Shown: positions 27,401-33,281 of the stretch, piece by piece
Position numbering within the stretch: position 1 is the first letter of the stretch
Layout of the letters: every line of letters starts with the position of its first letter
Origin: Bacteroidales bacterium UBA6401
GTDB lineage: Bacteria > Bacteroidota > Bacteroidia > Bacteroidales > UBA932
DNA length: 33,316 nucleotides
Assembly: GCA_002438635.1 (NCBI GenBank)
Contig: DJPX01000016.1
Coordinates: 1-33,316, forward strand
Direction: 5' to 3'
Position numbers and translations under genes: made by a program
Notes under the pieces: generated by a model
Databases searched by the model: none
Told to the model about the DNA's origin: nothing
What the model saw: only the letters and a program-made list of their open reading frames with translations

Positions 27401-27420
27401 ATTTGTCTTAATTTAACCAT
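24412..27420 (-). CDS. SusC-like TonB-dependent outer-membrane transporter
   Basis: The protein has 1002 residues. It has a Sec signal peptide (VAMCLALLGSWTASAQ), a CarboxypepD_reg-like domain at about 34-115 (RTITGYIVDASSLPVAGASV and GAFSIDVPSDASTLEFSFYG), then the plug domain at about 120-230 (AVVAVGYATQKRVNMTGSV, PSMNIRGLN, DPLVIIDGIEGNL and the SusC signature ILKDASSTAIYGSRASNGVV) and a beta-barrel ending with an aromatic residue (VNVKF). It imports bulky oligosaccharides using TonB energy. There is no N-terminal STN domain, so it is not the type that signals to an anti-sigma factor. It begins 20 bases after the ROK kinase stop in the same operon. Confidence 0.94.
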   Translation of the reverse strand: MVKLRQMTRSMVTTIVAMCLALLGSWTASAQSARTITGYIVDASSLPVAGASVIIKGTQNGVISDDRGAFSIDVPSDASTLEFSFYGFKTVDVDIAGKEVINVTMQEDVTVLDAVVAVGYATQKRVNMTGSVASISTGELEGKPLTNAIEGLQGTTPGFIVRQDNSSPGSAPSMNIRGLNTMNNNDPLVIIDGIEGNLANVNPADIDQISILKDASSTAIYGSRASNGVVLITTKHGKEGQTNVTYNFNYGLQQPTCLPNVVDSWVYAELYNEAAVNSGRSTKFTAEDIAGYRNGGTNVKWIRELYKEVAPQQSHNVSMTGGSEKMTYMASLGYLDQDSMFKGPDYGYKRYNARLNMTHKVNDRLTLDLTSAFTRNKIREHAYWTNWIIEQANRMPAIYEIKNPDGTYNYPSGSNSNALQRLEQGGYRGQENDDISGNLKAEFEILDGWKLIGSAGGRLNDNLLHENRKAFEGTGDAENHIKEESYRSKDITINLMTTYNKSWGKHNIGLLAGYSYEGFTTKSFSTQRITDDSKYDILVGDLSGDKVSNNGGASDWSMYSGFARFTYNYAEKYLLELNVRNDYSSYFSKNNRSGVFPSLSAGWRLSEEEWWNNVRPYVSSFKLRGSYGLVGNNRIGAYQYMQTVSVLNGISFGNVLAPTVSFSSANPDIKWETTSMTDIGFDAGFLKNSLNVTFDWYNNYTKDILVNLPVPGLFGNGAPVQNAGVVRTTGWEFALNYHFKTGEMSHDFAANVSDSRNVVVDVQGQEIITSGDVNTIIKEGYPLNSYYAYRSDGFFQNEEECAAGPHLDGITPKPGDIRYIDKNGDGLIKEDDDRFVVGNDFPRYLFGISYGFQFKGFSFSMFWNGVGKRSRWMRGESVEAFHNNNEGPLFDFHIDRWTPENTDASYPRLTMGSESANNAAKSDFWIQDASYLRLKNVKVGYTIPQSLVKKVGLKEFTIYASADNVLTFTKMKGGWDPEYNGDGSGRQYPLAKVFSLGVNVKF

Positions 27421-27440
27421 ATGATAAGATTATTAGTTTG

Positions 27441-28547
27441 TCATTTATCAAGTTGAGAAAGAGCATATACATAAGCTCCCTCAGAAATAGAAGCGCTTGC
27501 ACCACAACGGCTTAACATCACCGGAGTACGCCACTCCATATTATATCTTATAGTTTGCTGCGTGCCGTGAACTTTAATATAAGACGATTGTGCAGTGGCT
27601 ATTTCGCCAATCGATTTCTCATTTTCTATAAATACGCAGCTCGACTGTATTTTGTGCACTTTTTCTCCATTTAACATTTCAAGACTTCCACGCAATTCCT
27701 CCATAAGTGAAGGCATAATATATTTAGAAGCACCCGTAAGCCCCCCTCCTATTACAAGTACACCATCTATAAGAGAACATACAGTTGCTAGTGAAGCTCC
27801 TGCGCATCTGCCAAAGCTTGAAAAACTGCTCTTTGCCGCATTCACATCTCCATCACACAAGCCCTCGGCAATTTCAAATATATCAACAGGCTCCAGCTCC
27901 CTATCATCTCCACTTACCTGTCTATAAATTCTCTTTATTGCCCTAATACTTACCCCCTCTTCAACAATTCTTTTCTCATCGAAAGGATGCCTAGTACACC
28001 ATAGATTCGAGGCTAATCCATTGTCTCCCATCAGAATCTTGCCATCGCACACTATTCCACAGCCAAATCCGGTTCCAAAAGTCACCCCGATCAGATTATG
28101 GTATCTGCGCCTCGAATTTGCATTGGCCAATTCTGAATTCAACCACGGAAGAGCCCCGGACATAGCCTCGCCATAGGCAAAAAGATTACCATCATTGTTT
28201 ATATATACAGGCAGATTGAATTCACGCTCTAAATATGCACCAAGCGCTACACCAGTCCTAAAAGCGGGGAAATTGGGCAAATCACCGGCTATAACCCCAT
28301 TGGCATAATCCGCAGGCCCCGGGAAAGCGAAACTGATAGCCGATGGAGTCTCACTCAGCATTTTCATCACTTCGCTGAAGCCACTTTTTATATTGGCAAG
28401 GCACTTATCCACATCGTCCGAGGACGAGGGTTTTACTATACGTTCCGTCACAAAACGGCAGCCTCGCATCGCTCCGAATACAAGATTGGTTCCTCCGGCA
28501 TCAAGGGTAAGAACCAATCTGTCATCATGCTTATAATTCTCTACCAT
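27441..28547 (-). CDS. ROK-family sugar kinase, probable mannokinase/hexokinase
   Basis: This 368-residue cytosolic kinase of the ROK family has LDAGGTNLVFGAM (phosphate loop, about 15-27), AFPGPADYANGVIAGDLPNF (about 74-93), INNDGNLFAYGEAMSG with catalytic D119, and VTFGTGFGCGIVCDG (about 155-169). The usual ROK zinc motif CxCGxxGCxE is missing: after the expected His-rich place the sequence reads NLWCTRHPFDEKRIVEEGVS. It is 4 bases downstream of the mannose-6-phosphate isomerase gene and upstream of SusC, so mannose to mannose-6-phosphate is the likely reaction (inference from context). N-acetylmannosamine or glucose is the other option. It has no DNA-binding N-domain. Confidence 0.83.
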   Translation of the reverse strand: MVENYKHDDRLVLTLDAGGTNLVFGAMRGCRFVTERIVKPSSSDDVDKCLANIKSGFSEVMKMLSETPSAISFAFPGPADYANGVIAGDLPNFPAFRTGVALGAYLEREFNLPVYINNDGNLFAYGEAMSGALPWLNSELANANSRRRYHNLIGVTFGTGFGCGIVCDGKILMGDNGLASNLWCTRHPFDEKRIVEEGVSIRAIKRIYRQVSGDDRELEPVDIFEIAEGLCDGDVNAAKSSFSSFGRCAGASLATVCSLIDGVLVIGGGLTGASKYIMPSLMEELRGSLEMLNGEKVHKIQSSCVFIENEKSIGEIATAQSSYIKVHGTQQTIRYNMEWRTPVMLSRCGASASISEGAYVYALSQLDK

Positions 28548-28551
28548 AATA

Positions 28552-30339
28552 CTATAGAATGAAATTATCCTTTACAAAAGCCTTTACAAGAACGACATCC
28601 TCGTCCCCGTTATTAACCACAGTGTAGGTTCCCGCAGAAGCCGGGACGATAAAGGTTTCGAGATAATTGTATCCGTATTTCCTTCCACAAGAGGTTATAA
28701 GCTCAGCGTGTTGTCCTTCTACTATCATCCACACATGCACTTTATCTTTTTCATCTATTACGACCTTACCGCCTTTATGCAATGTATACCTGTGAACATC
28801 GTAAAAGTGGTCTCTATGCGTAGGGACATGCTCTTTTCGGTAATCTGCTTTATCTTCCATCACATAAGGATGGCTTATAAGAGTGTCTTGTACCACATGC
28901 CCTTTTCTATCGAAACGGACATTGGCCAAACCGTGATCTATGTTAATTGGCCGCGGCCTGCCATCCATATCCAGGCGGACCCAATCGTACATCTTGAAAG
29001 TAAAAATATATGGAGCGCTACTTATCTCAAGCACCAGATTACCGGCACCGGAGGCATGTATGGTTCCATTAGGAATGAGAAACAACTCGTGCTTTGATGC
29101 AGGATGAGACTGCACATAATCTGTTATTTCAAGAGCTTTCGATTCTTCCTGACTCTTTCTCAAGGCCGCGGCGAATTCATCTTTATCTATATTTTCCTGA
29201 AAACCGAGGTAAACTCTGGCATCAGGCGAACATTTTACTATATAATATGTTTCATCTTGAGTGTAATCCTTTCCGAATTTTGAACGTATGTACTCCGCGC
29301 GAGGGTGACATTGTATTGAAAGGTTTCCCCCTTCTATAGTGTCCAAAAAGTCGAAGCGTATCGGAAAATCAGATTTAAATACCTCGGCACAGCTCCCAAG
29401 TATATTATGATAGCAGTGCTCCATAAGCGCACTGAACGAAGTCTCAAGCAATATGCCGTTATGGCTTAACAATATGCCATTTTCATACGCCATCAATTCA
29501 TAAGACCATGCTATATTCTTTTCCTTTTTATTTAGACCTTCAATATTGTCCCTTAGGAAAGTACCGCCCCACACTCCCGGGGCAAACCACGGACGCACAC
29601 GAAAAGGAGTCTTTGACATAGCGGTCAATGCGCCCCGCAACGCCTCTCCTGACATAAAGGTGTATTCGTCTATTCGCTGCTCATCCACAATCCAATCCAT
29701 CTCCCCCGTCATATCGGCACGCGCCTTATCAAGAATTGGCCATTCGATAAAATAGCATCTTTTATATGCCAATCGTGACTCCAAAGGCTGCTCAGCTCCC
29801 AAGTTTTTCGCACATCCTGCAGCCATTCTAAACTGAAGTTCGTTCTTTGGAAGATCCACATACACAAGGGCCGCATCCGGCATTTTATGTAAACCTGTGA
29901 GCCATGCGCCTGTGCCATAAACAATGGTAATATCCGCTGTCTTATCCACCTCTATAGACCTTAACGCCTCGCGATCGAAAAAATCTACAAGATGCATGGT
30001 GCTCATACGACCAAAAATAGAATCCTCGGCTCCCATAAAGGGCTCTAATAAAGCATCTATCTCCGAGGAAGGGCGTAGCGCGAGAGAGACATCCTTTGTA
30101 GAAAGTTTTAATCCTCTTTTTTCTAAAGCGCCAGATAGGCGTGGTATGAACTTATCCCAAAACACGCCTTCGAAGCCATCGACCACGATGACTTTACGCG
30201 ATGACAATTTTTCAGCGAGTGAGTCTATTCCAATAAACACCTCACCATCTGTTTCAAACGATGGATATAAAACATATTTTCCTTCTTCCGATGCTGGAAC
30301 CCTTAAAGGGAGGATGTAGCTATTAGTTTGTCTTAACAT
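28552..30339 (-). CDS. manA: Class I mannose-6-phosphate isomerase with extra N-terminal domain
   Basis: The protein has 595 residues, about 200 more than a stand-alone isomerase. The C-terminal cupin part (about 245-595) carries the zinc ligands of class I phosphomannose isomerases: Q343 and H345 in LSIQCHPRAEY, E363 in QDETYYIVK and H428 in IPNGTIHASGAGN. The first about 235 residues form another domain with blocks RKVIVVDGFEGVFWDKFIPRL (about 48-68), IVYGTGAWLT (about 139-148), LVYVDLPKNELQFRMAAG and YKRCYFIEWPILDK; it looks like a nucleotide-kinase fold with a lost P-loop, but that is only an impression. The enzyme should turn mannose-6-phosphate into fructose-6-phosphate. It is the first gene of the mannan operon. 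Confidence 0.85.
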   Translation of the reverse strand: MLRQTNSYILPLRVPASEEGKYVLYPSFETDGEVFIGIDSLAEKLSSRKVIVVDGFEGVFWDKFIPRLSGALEKRGLKLSTKDVSLALRPSSEIDALLEPFMGAEDSIFGRMSTMHLVDFFDREALRSIEVDKTADITIVYGTGAWLTGLHKMPDAALVYVDLPKNELQFRMAAGCAKNLGAEQPLESRLAYKRCYFIEWPILDKARADMTGEMDWIVDEQRIDEYTFMSGEALRGALTAMSKTPFRVRPWFAPGVWGGTFLRDNIEGLNKKEKNIAWSYELMAYENGILLSHNGILLETSFSALMEHCYHNILGSCAEVFKSDFPIRFDFLDTIEGGNLSIQCHPRAEYIRSKFGKDYTQDETYYIVKCSPDARVYLGFQENIDKDEFAAALRKSQEESKALEITDYVQSHPASKHELFLIPNGTIHASGAGNLVLEISSAPYIFTFKMYDWVRLDMDGRPRPINIDHGLANVRFDRKGHVVQDTLISHPYVMEDKADYRKEHVPTHRDHFYDVHRYTLHKGGKVVIDEKDKVHVWMIVEGQHAELITSCGRKYGYNYLETFIVPASAGTYTVVNNGDEDVVLVKAFVKDNFIL

Positions 30340-30357
30340 TTTTTGCAGTATGTACCA

Positions 30358-30374
30358 ACATATTTTTTATATGT
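30358..30374. promoter_or_regulatory. Small inverted repeat at the start of the mannan operon transcript
   Basis: ACATA and TATGT flank an AT-rich heptamer, just downstream of the predicted -7 box and around the expected start site. It could be an operator for the adjacent GntR regulator, but it is short and AT-rich, so chance is possible. Confidence 0.25.
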
Positions 30375-30375
30375 G

Positions 30376-30406
30376 CAAAGTAACGGATATTAATTGAATT
30401 TCACAA
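30376..30406 (-). promoter_or_regulatory. Promoter of the alpha-mannan utilisation operon
   Basis: On the minus strand, TTG (30406-30404), a 20-nt spacer and TTACTTTG (30383-30376) give a good Bacteroidota-type promoter with one mismatch in each box. The start would be near 30369, about 30 bases before the isomerase ATG at 30339. Confidence 0.55.
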
Positions 30407-30544
30407 TACCTTCTGAATTAATTTTTCGATATAATTTATAAATAGCTGATGCACAGGCCTTACCGTTCGACCATTCCGTGCGCTTTCAATAGAGAGTACT
30501 CTTGACATACAAGAGCCGCGAAATATAGGGCTGAAATGGTAAAC

Positions 30545-30586
30545 AGATGTGGCCACCACGGGTCTTAACACATGATGGCCACATCT
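30545..30586 (-). terminator. Long hairpin after the GntR gene
   Basis: AGATGTGGCCA (30545-30555) and TGGCCACATCT (30576-30586) are a perfect 11-bp inverted repeat with a 20-nt loop, starting 22 bases past the GntR stop. The T-run behind it on the minus strand is short (TTT). It probably ends the regulator transcript and separates it from the mannan operon; the perfect symmetry would also suit a regulator site. Confidence 0.55.
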
Positions 30587-30607
30587 ATTATTTTACAAAT
30601 AACTCTA

Positions 30608-31333
30608 TTATCGGGTCGCAGTAATCGTATAAGTAAAACTATCAGCCCTATAATAGCCCACATTGTACTCTACCGGTACACCATTCACATCATATACATA
30701 ACGTTTACGTATAAGAATAGGATCCGTTTCAGATATATGTAATTTTTCCGCTATAAGTTTACCTGCCAGCCCCGCAGAAAGTTCTTCGACAGATGTATGC
30801 ACCAAAATGTGGTACTTTTTCTCCATAAGTTCATATAAAGGCAGAGCGAAATTGTCATCTGCATCTATATTGAATACAGGGTTGAACCACGAATAAAAAA
30901 CCACGAACGGGAACTTTTCGTGGCCACGTACACGTTCGAGTTTCAGGCAGAACTTTTTACTATCCTCTGTCTTGAAAAAAGATGATACAACAACCGATGG
31001 GTGCTCGAAACTGACATGAAGTTCGTAATTTTTTACTTTTATGCCTAACTGCGCCATTTCTTGAGAAAAACTCATCCAGTTCTTCACACCGCTAGTTATG
31101 GTACGGTGCACAACCCATGTACCATAACCCTTTTTTCTACATAACTGCCCTTCGAACACTAATTTATTAATCGCTTGACGCAATGTATTTCTAGAAACGC
31201 CCAATTGTGCGGCTAATTCTAACTCATTAGGTAGTAGTTTACCATTTTGGTATTCCGGTTCCGCCATCATTTTCTTAATGGCTTCTTCTGCCAATACGTG
31301 AAGCGGCTTATTATTAGTGTCTTTTCCTGCCAT
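30608..31333 (-). CDS. GntR-family transcriptional regulator with UTRA effector domain (HutC type)
   Basis: The protein has 241 residues. The N-terminal winged helix covers about 8-75: GKLLPNELELAAQLGVSRNT followed by LRQAINKLVFEGQLCRKKG is a standard GntR helix-turn-helix and wing. The UTRA domain follows (about 85-238), with LKLERVRG, the hydrophobic PFVVFYSWFNP, YHILVHTSVEELSAGLA and a C-terminal DPILIRKRYVYDVNGVPVEY block, as in sugar-phosphate-sensing HutC-type members. It should bind an effector, perhaps a mannose derivative, and control the mannan operon just downstream on the same strand (inference). It has its own promoter upstream. Confidence 0.88.
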   Translation of the reverse strand: MAGKDTNNKPLHVLAEEAIKKMMAEPEYQNGKLLPNELELAAQLGVSRNTLRQAINKLVFEGQLCRKKGYGTWVVHRTITSGVKNWMSFSQEMAQLGIKVKNYELHVSFEHPSVVVSSFFKTEDSKKFCLKLERVRGHEKFPFVVFYSWFNPVFNIDADDNFALPLYELMEKKYHILVHTSVEELSAGLAGKLIAEKLHISETDPILIRKRYVYDVNGVPVEYNVGYYRADSFTYTITATR

Positions 31334-31349
31334 CTTTAATATGTTTTTT

Positions 31350-31408
31350 CACGTGCGTGGCTTATGCAACTTTCCCCCCCTCAACTCAAAAAAATCTTTT
31401 ACACGTGT
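31350..31408. promoter_or_regulatory. Pair of CACGTG palindromes downstream of the gntR promoter
   Basis: CACGTG at 31350-31355 and ACACGTGT at 31401-31408 are 52 bases apart centre to centre, close to five helical turns. Both lie between the predicted gntR start site and its ATG, a good place for an autorepression site. Confidence 0.35.
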
Positions 31409-31423
31409 TCCATTCCTTAGCGA

Positions 31424-31455
31424 CAAATATCGAAACTTTTGTTTGGATTTACAAA
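31424..31455 (-). promoter_or_regulatory. Promoter of the GntR regulator gene
   Basis: On the minus strand TTTG (31455-31452), a 20-nt spacer and GATATTTG (31431-31424) match the Bacteroidota consensus with a single mismatch in the -7 box. The transcript would start near 31417, giving an 85-base leader. Confidence 0.6.
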
Positions 31456-31504
31456 TTATGTTCAAACATATATTTCATGACTTTACTTGTTGTAACAAAT
31501 TTAT

Positions 31505-31512
31505 TACTTTTG
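31505..31512 (+). promoter_or_regulatory. Candidate -7 box for the ogt transcript
   Basis: TACTTTTG is an exact TAnnTTTG match, followed by CACCACA, a common start context in Bacteroidota. No exact TTTG -33 is present at 19-21 bases upstream. A start near 31519 gives a leader of about 210 bases before ogt. Confidence 0.5.
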
Positions 31513-31532
31513 CACCACAATCCGTAGAGGCT

Positions 31533-31648
31533 GTTTTGAAATGGTTCCCGATTTTTATTATACGGATTATTCGAGGCTGTTTCGATTTTGGACAAAGGAA
31601 TGTACTGGAAGTACTCAACTGATGACAAAGATGAAATCATTTCAAAAC
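31533..31648. repeat. 11-bp inverted repeat in the ogt leader (possible MITE or attenuator)
   Basis: GTTTTGAAATG (31533-31543) is the exact inverse of CATTTCAAAAC (31638-31648); five T follow shortly after the right arm. GAGGCTGTTT occurs twice in direct orientation (31527-31536 and 31573-31582). GAGGCTGTTTTGAAA-like ends recall terminal repeats of some insertion sequences in this phylum, from memory. Confidence 0.4.
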
Positions 31649-31732
31649 GACTTTTTATTGTATGTAACAGATTACTCATCGAATACTATTTATGAACAAA
31701 ATATTCATACAGACTATCTAATGCGAATATGA
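31541..31732 (+). CDS. Possible leader peptide/short ORF overlapping ogt
   Basis: A 63-codon frame starts with ATG about 22 bases after the predicted transcript start and ends with an ATGA overlap with the ogt start. I recognise no family; the product would be rich in Tyr, Thr, Phe and Ser with no signal peptide. The position and the exact 4-base overlap are what real co-translated genes show here, but the coding look is poor and the same DNA has another open frame on the minus strand. It may be only a leader. Confidence 0.25.
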   Translation: MVPDFYYTDYSRLFRFWTKECTGSTQLMTKMKSFQNDFLLYVTDYSSNTIYEQNIHTDYLMRI

Positions 31733-32247
31733 AACTTATATACTATCAGATTTATACTTCTCCTTGCGGACCTCTTTTTTTAGCAGGCGACGAAGATAAA
31801 TTGTATATGTGCGATTGGCAAGAGAGTCTTTCCATCCATCGCAACACAAGGAGGACCTTTGGCTCATTCGATGCCGAAGTTTCAAGGAGTTCCATAACTC
31901 TTTTAGAATCTGCCATTTCCGAGCTTAATGAGTATTTTGCACATAAGCGTAAGACATTTGATATACCGCTTAATTTTGTAGGAACCGACTTTCAAAAGTC
32001 TGTATGGAACGCCCTCTTAGACATACCATACGGAAAAACAAAAACTTATGCAGAAATAGCTAGGCTTATCGGGCATCCAACAAGTACTAGAGCCGTGGCC
32101 AATGCTATTGGAGCCAATCCCTTGAGCATCTTCGTGCCCTGCCACAGAGTCATAGGTTCAAATGGGTCACTTACCGGTTACGTTGGTGGATTAAATGCAA
32201 AAAGACTGCTTTTGAACATAGAATTCACGCATCATGTAACTATTTAA
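31729..32247 (+). CDS. ogt: Methylated-DNA--protein-cysteine methyltransferase
   Basis: This 172-residue suicide repair protein moves methyl from O6-methylguanine (and O4-methylthymine) to its own cysteine. The active-site block IFVPCHRVIGSNGSLTGYVGG carries Cys138. The DNA-binding helix has YGKTKTYAEIARLIGHPTSTRAVANAIGANP (about 101-131, the Arg finger at R121). The N-terminal domain is of the Ogt/AGT type (residues 1-80). There is no Ada-type N-terminal regulatory domain, so it is repair only. Its ATG overlaps a short upstream frame by 4 bases. Confidence 0.93.
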   Translation: MKLIYYQIYTSPCGPLFLAGDEDKLYMCDWQESLSIHRNTRRTFGSFDAEVSRSSITLLESAISELNEYFAHKRKTFDIPLNFVGTDFQKSVWNALLDIPYGKTKTYAEIARLIGHPTSTRAVANAIGANPLSIFVPCHRVIGSNGSLTGYVGGLNAKRLLLNIEFTHHVTI

Positions 32248-32376
32248 AGACTAAATGAATATTAATTTGTGAAACATTAATTAAAATAAGTTCCGTCTGG
32301 TTAGTATGCGATTCTTATAGATAGAGACCAAGATGGTGTAGGTTATTTATTAAAGTTACTTAGCTATAATATTGAT

Positions 32377-32751
32377 ATGAATTGGAGTGTTTTATGGACT
32401 ATCCTGCTTCTTATAGGATCGAATATTTGTATGACATTCGCTTGGTATGGGCATCTGAAATTACAAGAAATGCACATTTCAGATGGCTGGCCTATAATAC
32501 TTGTGATATTATTCTCTTGGGGGATTGCCTTTTTTGAGTATTGCCTGCAAGTCCCCGCTAATAGAATAGGCTCCAACATCAACGGCGGACCTTTCAGCCT
32601 TATACAACTAAAAGTAATTCAAGAAGTTATAAGCCTTACAGTATTCACCATAATAGTTACGGTGGTTTTCAAAGGCGAACCGCTTCACTGGAACCACATC
32701 GTGGCTTTCTTATGCTTGATACTAGCCGTTTTCTTCTGCTTTTTGAAATAG
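32377..32751 (+). CDS. DMT-superfamily small membrane protein (DUF486)
   Basis: This 124-residue integral membrane protein has four hydrophobic segments (about 6-25, 38-58, 73-95 and 103-123). The family signature is SNICMTFAWYGHLK near the N-terminus, then WGIAFFEYCLQVPANRIGS and FSLIQLKVIQEVISL in the middle. DUF486 proteins look like half of a DMT transporter and probably work as dimers; no substrate is known. It stands alone, 129 bases after ogt on the same strand. A possible plus-strand promoter (ATTAATTTG near 32260) lies in the gap. Confidence 0.88.
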   Translation: MNWSVLWTILLLIGSNICMTFAWYGHLKLQEMHISDGWPIILVILFSWGIAFFEYCLQVPANRIGSNINGGPFSLIQLKVIQEVISLTVFTIIVTVVFKGEPLHWNHIVAFLCLILAVFFCFLK

Positions 32752-32763
32752 CTTTTAAGTAAT

Positions 32764-32800
32764 TGACTTAGAAGATGGCGCGCCATCCCGCTCTAAGTCA
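32764..32800 (+). terminator. Nested palindrome after the DUF486 gene
   Basis: TGACTTAGA (32764-32772) pairs with TCTAAGTCA (32792-32800). Inside it is a perfect 14-bp palindrome, GATGGCGCGCCATC (32774-32787). There is a run of seven T about 14 bases further on, so it can act as a terminator, but the spacing is poor for a classic one. Confidence 0.45.
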
Positions 32801-33103
32801 TTATTCATAAGGTGTTTTTTTAAAGCTCGCAAGAAGTACATCCTTCCAGATCAGGCCCTCCCTTTTGATGGGGCTCTGCCCCATAACACCCCTGCGGCTT
32901 TCGAGCTACCGATTTCGCTGACGCTTCATCCCGCTCTCCGCCGTTCGCCCACAAGGCTTTTGTTTATATCGTTCGTGCTAAGGTGCGAAATCAAGGCTCT
33001 GCCCATCAATAGGCTTCTCCCGCTTACAAGTCTCGGGCGGCTAGTCTTTCAGGATGCAACTTCTTGTCTTGCTGTTGTTAATTTACGAAGAGAAATGACT
33101 GCC

Positions 33104-33199
33104 GTGAGCAATAAAAGGGGTTTTGCTCACCAAAGGTATCAAAATAAGCTTTTTGTGAGCAAAAAGGGCACTTTTACTCACAGCATCTCCCTTTGATAC
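33104..33199. repeat. Nested inverted repeats with GTGAGCAA direct repeat
   Basis: Hairpin 1: GTGAGCAA (33104-33111) with TTGCTCAC (33123-33130). Hairpin 2: GTGAGcAAAA (33155-33164) with TTTTaCTCAC (33172-33181). An outer arm, GTATCAAA (33136-33143), pairs with TTTGATAC (33192-33199) and encloses hairpin 2. GTGAGCAA also repeats directly 51 bases apart. Confidence 0.6.
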
Positions 33200-33220
33200 A
33201 GATGATCACTTTTAAATTTG
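33192..33220 (+). promoter_or_regulatory. Candidate promoter near the window end
   Basis: TTTG (33192-33195), a 17-nt spacer and TAAATTTG (33213-33220), an exact -7 match; the spacer is slightly short. It points towards a possible gene start at 33282. Confidence 0.4.
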
Positions 33221-33281
33221 TTTATGGGTGACTAACCATTCCTAAACACTCATTCGCATAACTTAGAAATGAAATAAAAAT

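Larger units (their letters stand above)
31334..31728. other. Divergent regulatory region between gntR and ogt
   Basis: This 395-base region holds the gntR promoter (31424-31455, minus), the ogt-side -7 box (31505-31512, plus), two CACGTG palindromes (31350-31355 and 31402-31407), a 7-C run near 31374, and a structured leader with an 11-bp inverted repeat. No larger conserved gene is seen; a possible short reading frame in the leader is listed separately. Confidence 0.6.
32752..33281. other. Non-coding region with possible mobile-element remnant
   Basis: About 530 bases with no believable gene. From 32840 to about 33060 the sequence is notably richer in C and G than its neighbours and contains GGGGC-TCT-GCCCC (32870-32882). 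From 33104 to 33199 there are nested inverted repeats. The short plus-strand frame at 32960-33196 lacks any family resemblance and runs through the repeats. Confidence 0.5.

Noticed and set aside
31449..31679. Minus-strand 76-codon frame in the gntR-ogt gap
   Set aside because: It overlaps both divergent promoters and the leader repeat, and no protein family is recognised.
32960..33196. Plus-strand 78-codon frame near the right edge
   Set aside because: It runs through the hairpin repeats and a C-rich non-coding block and does not look like a protein.
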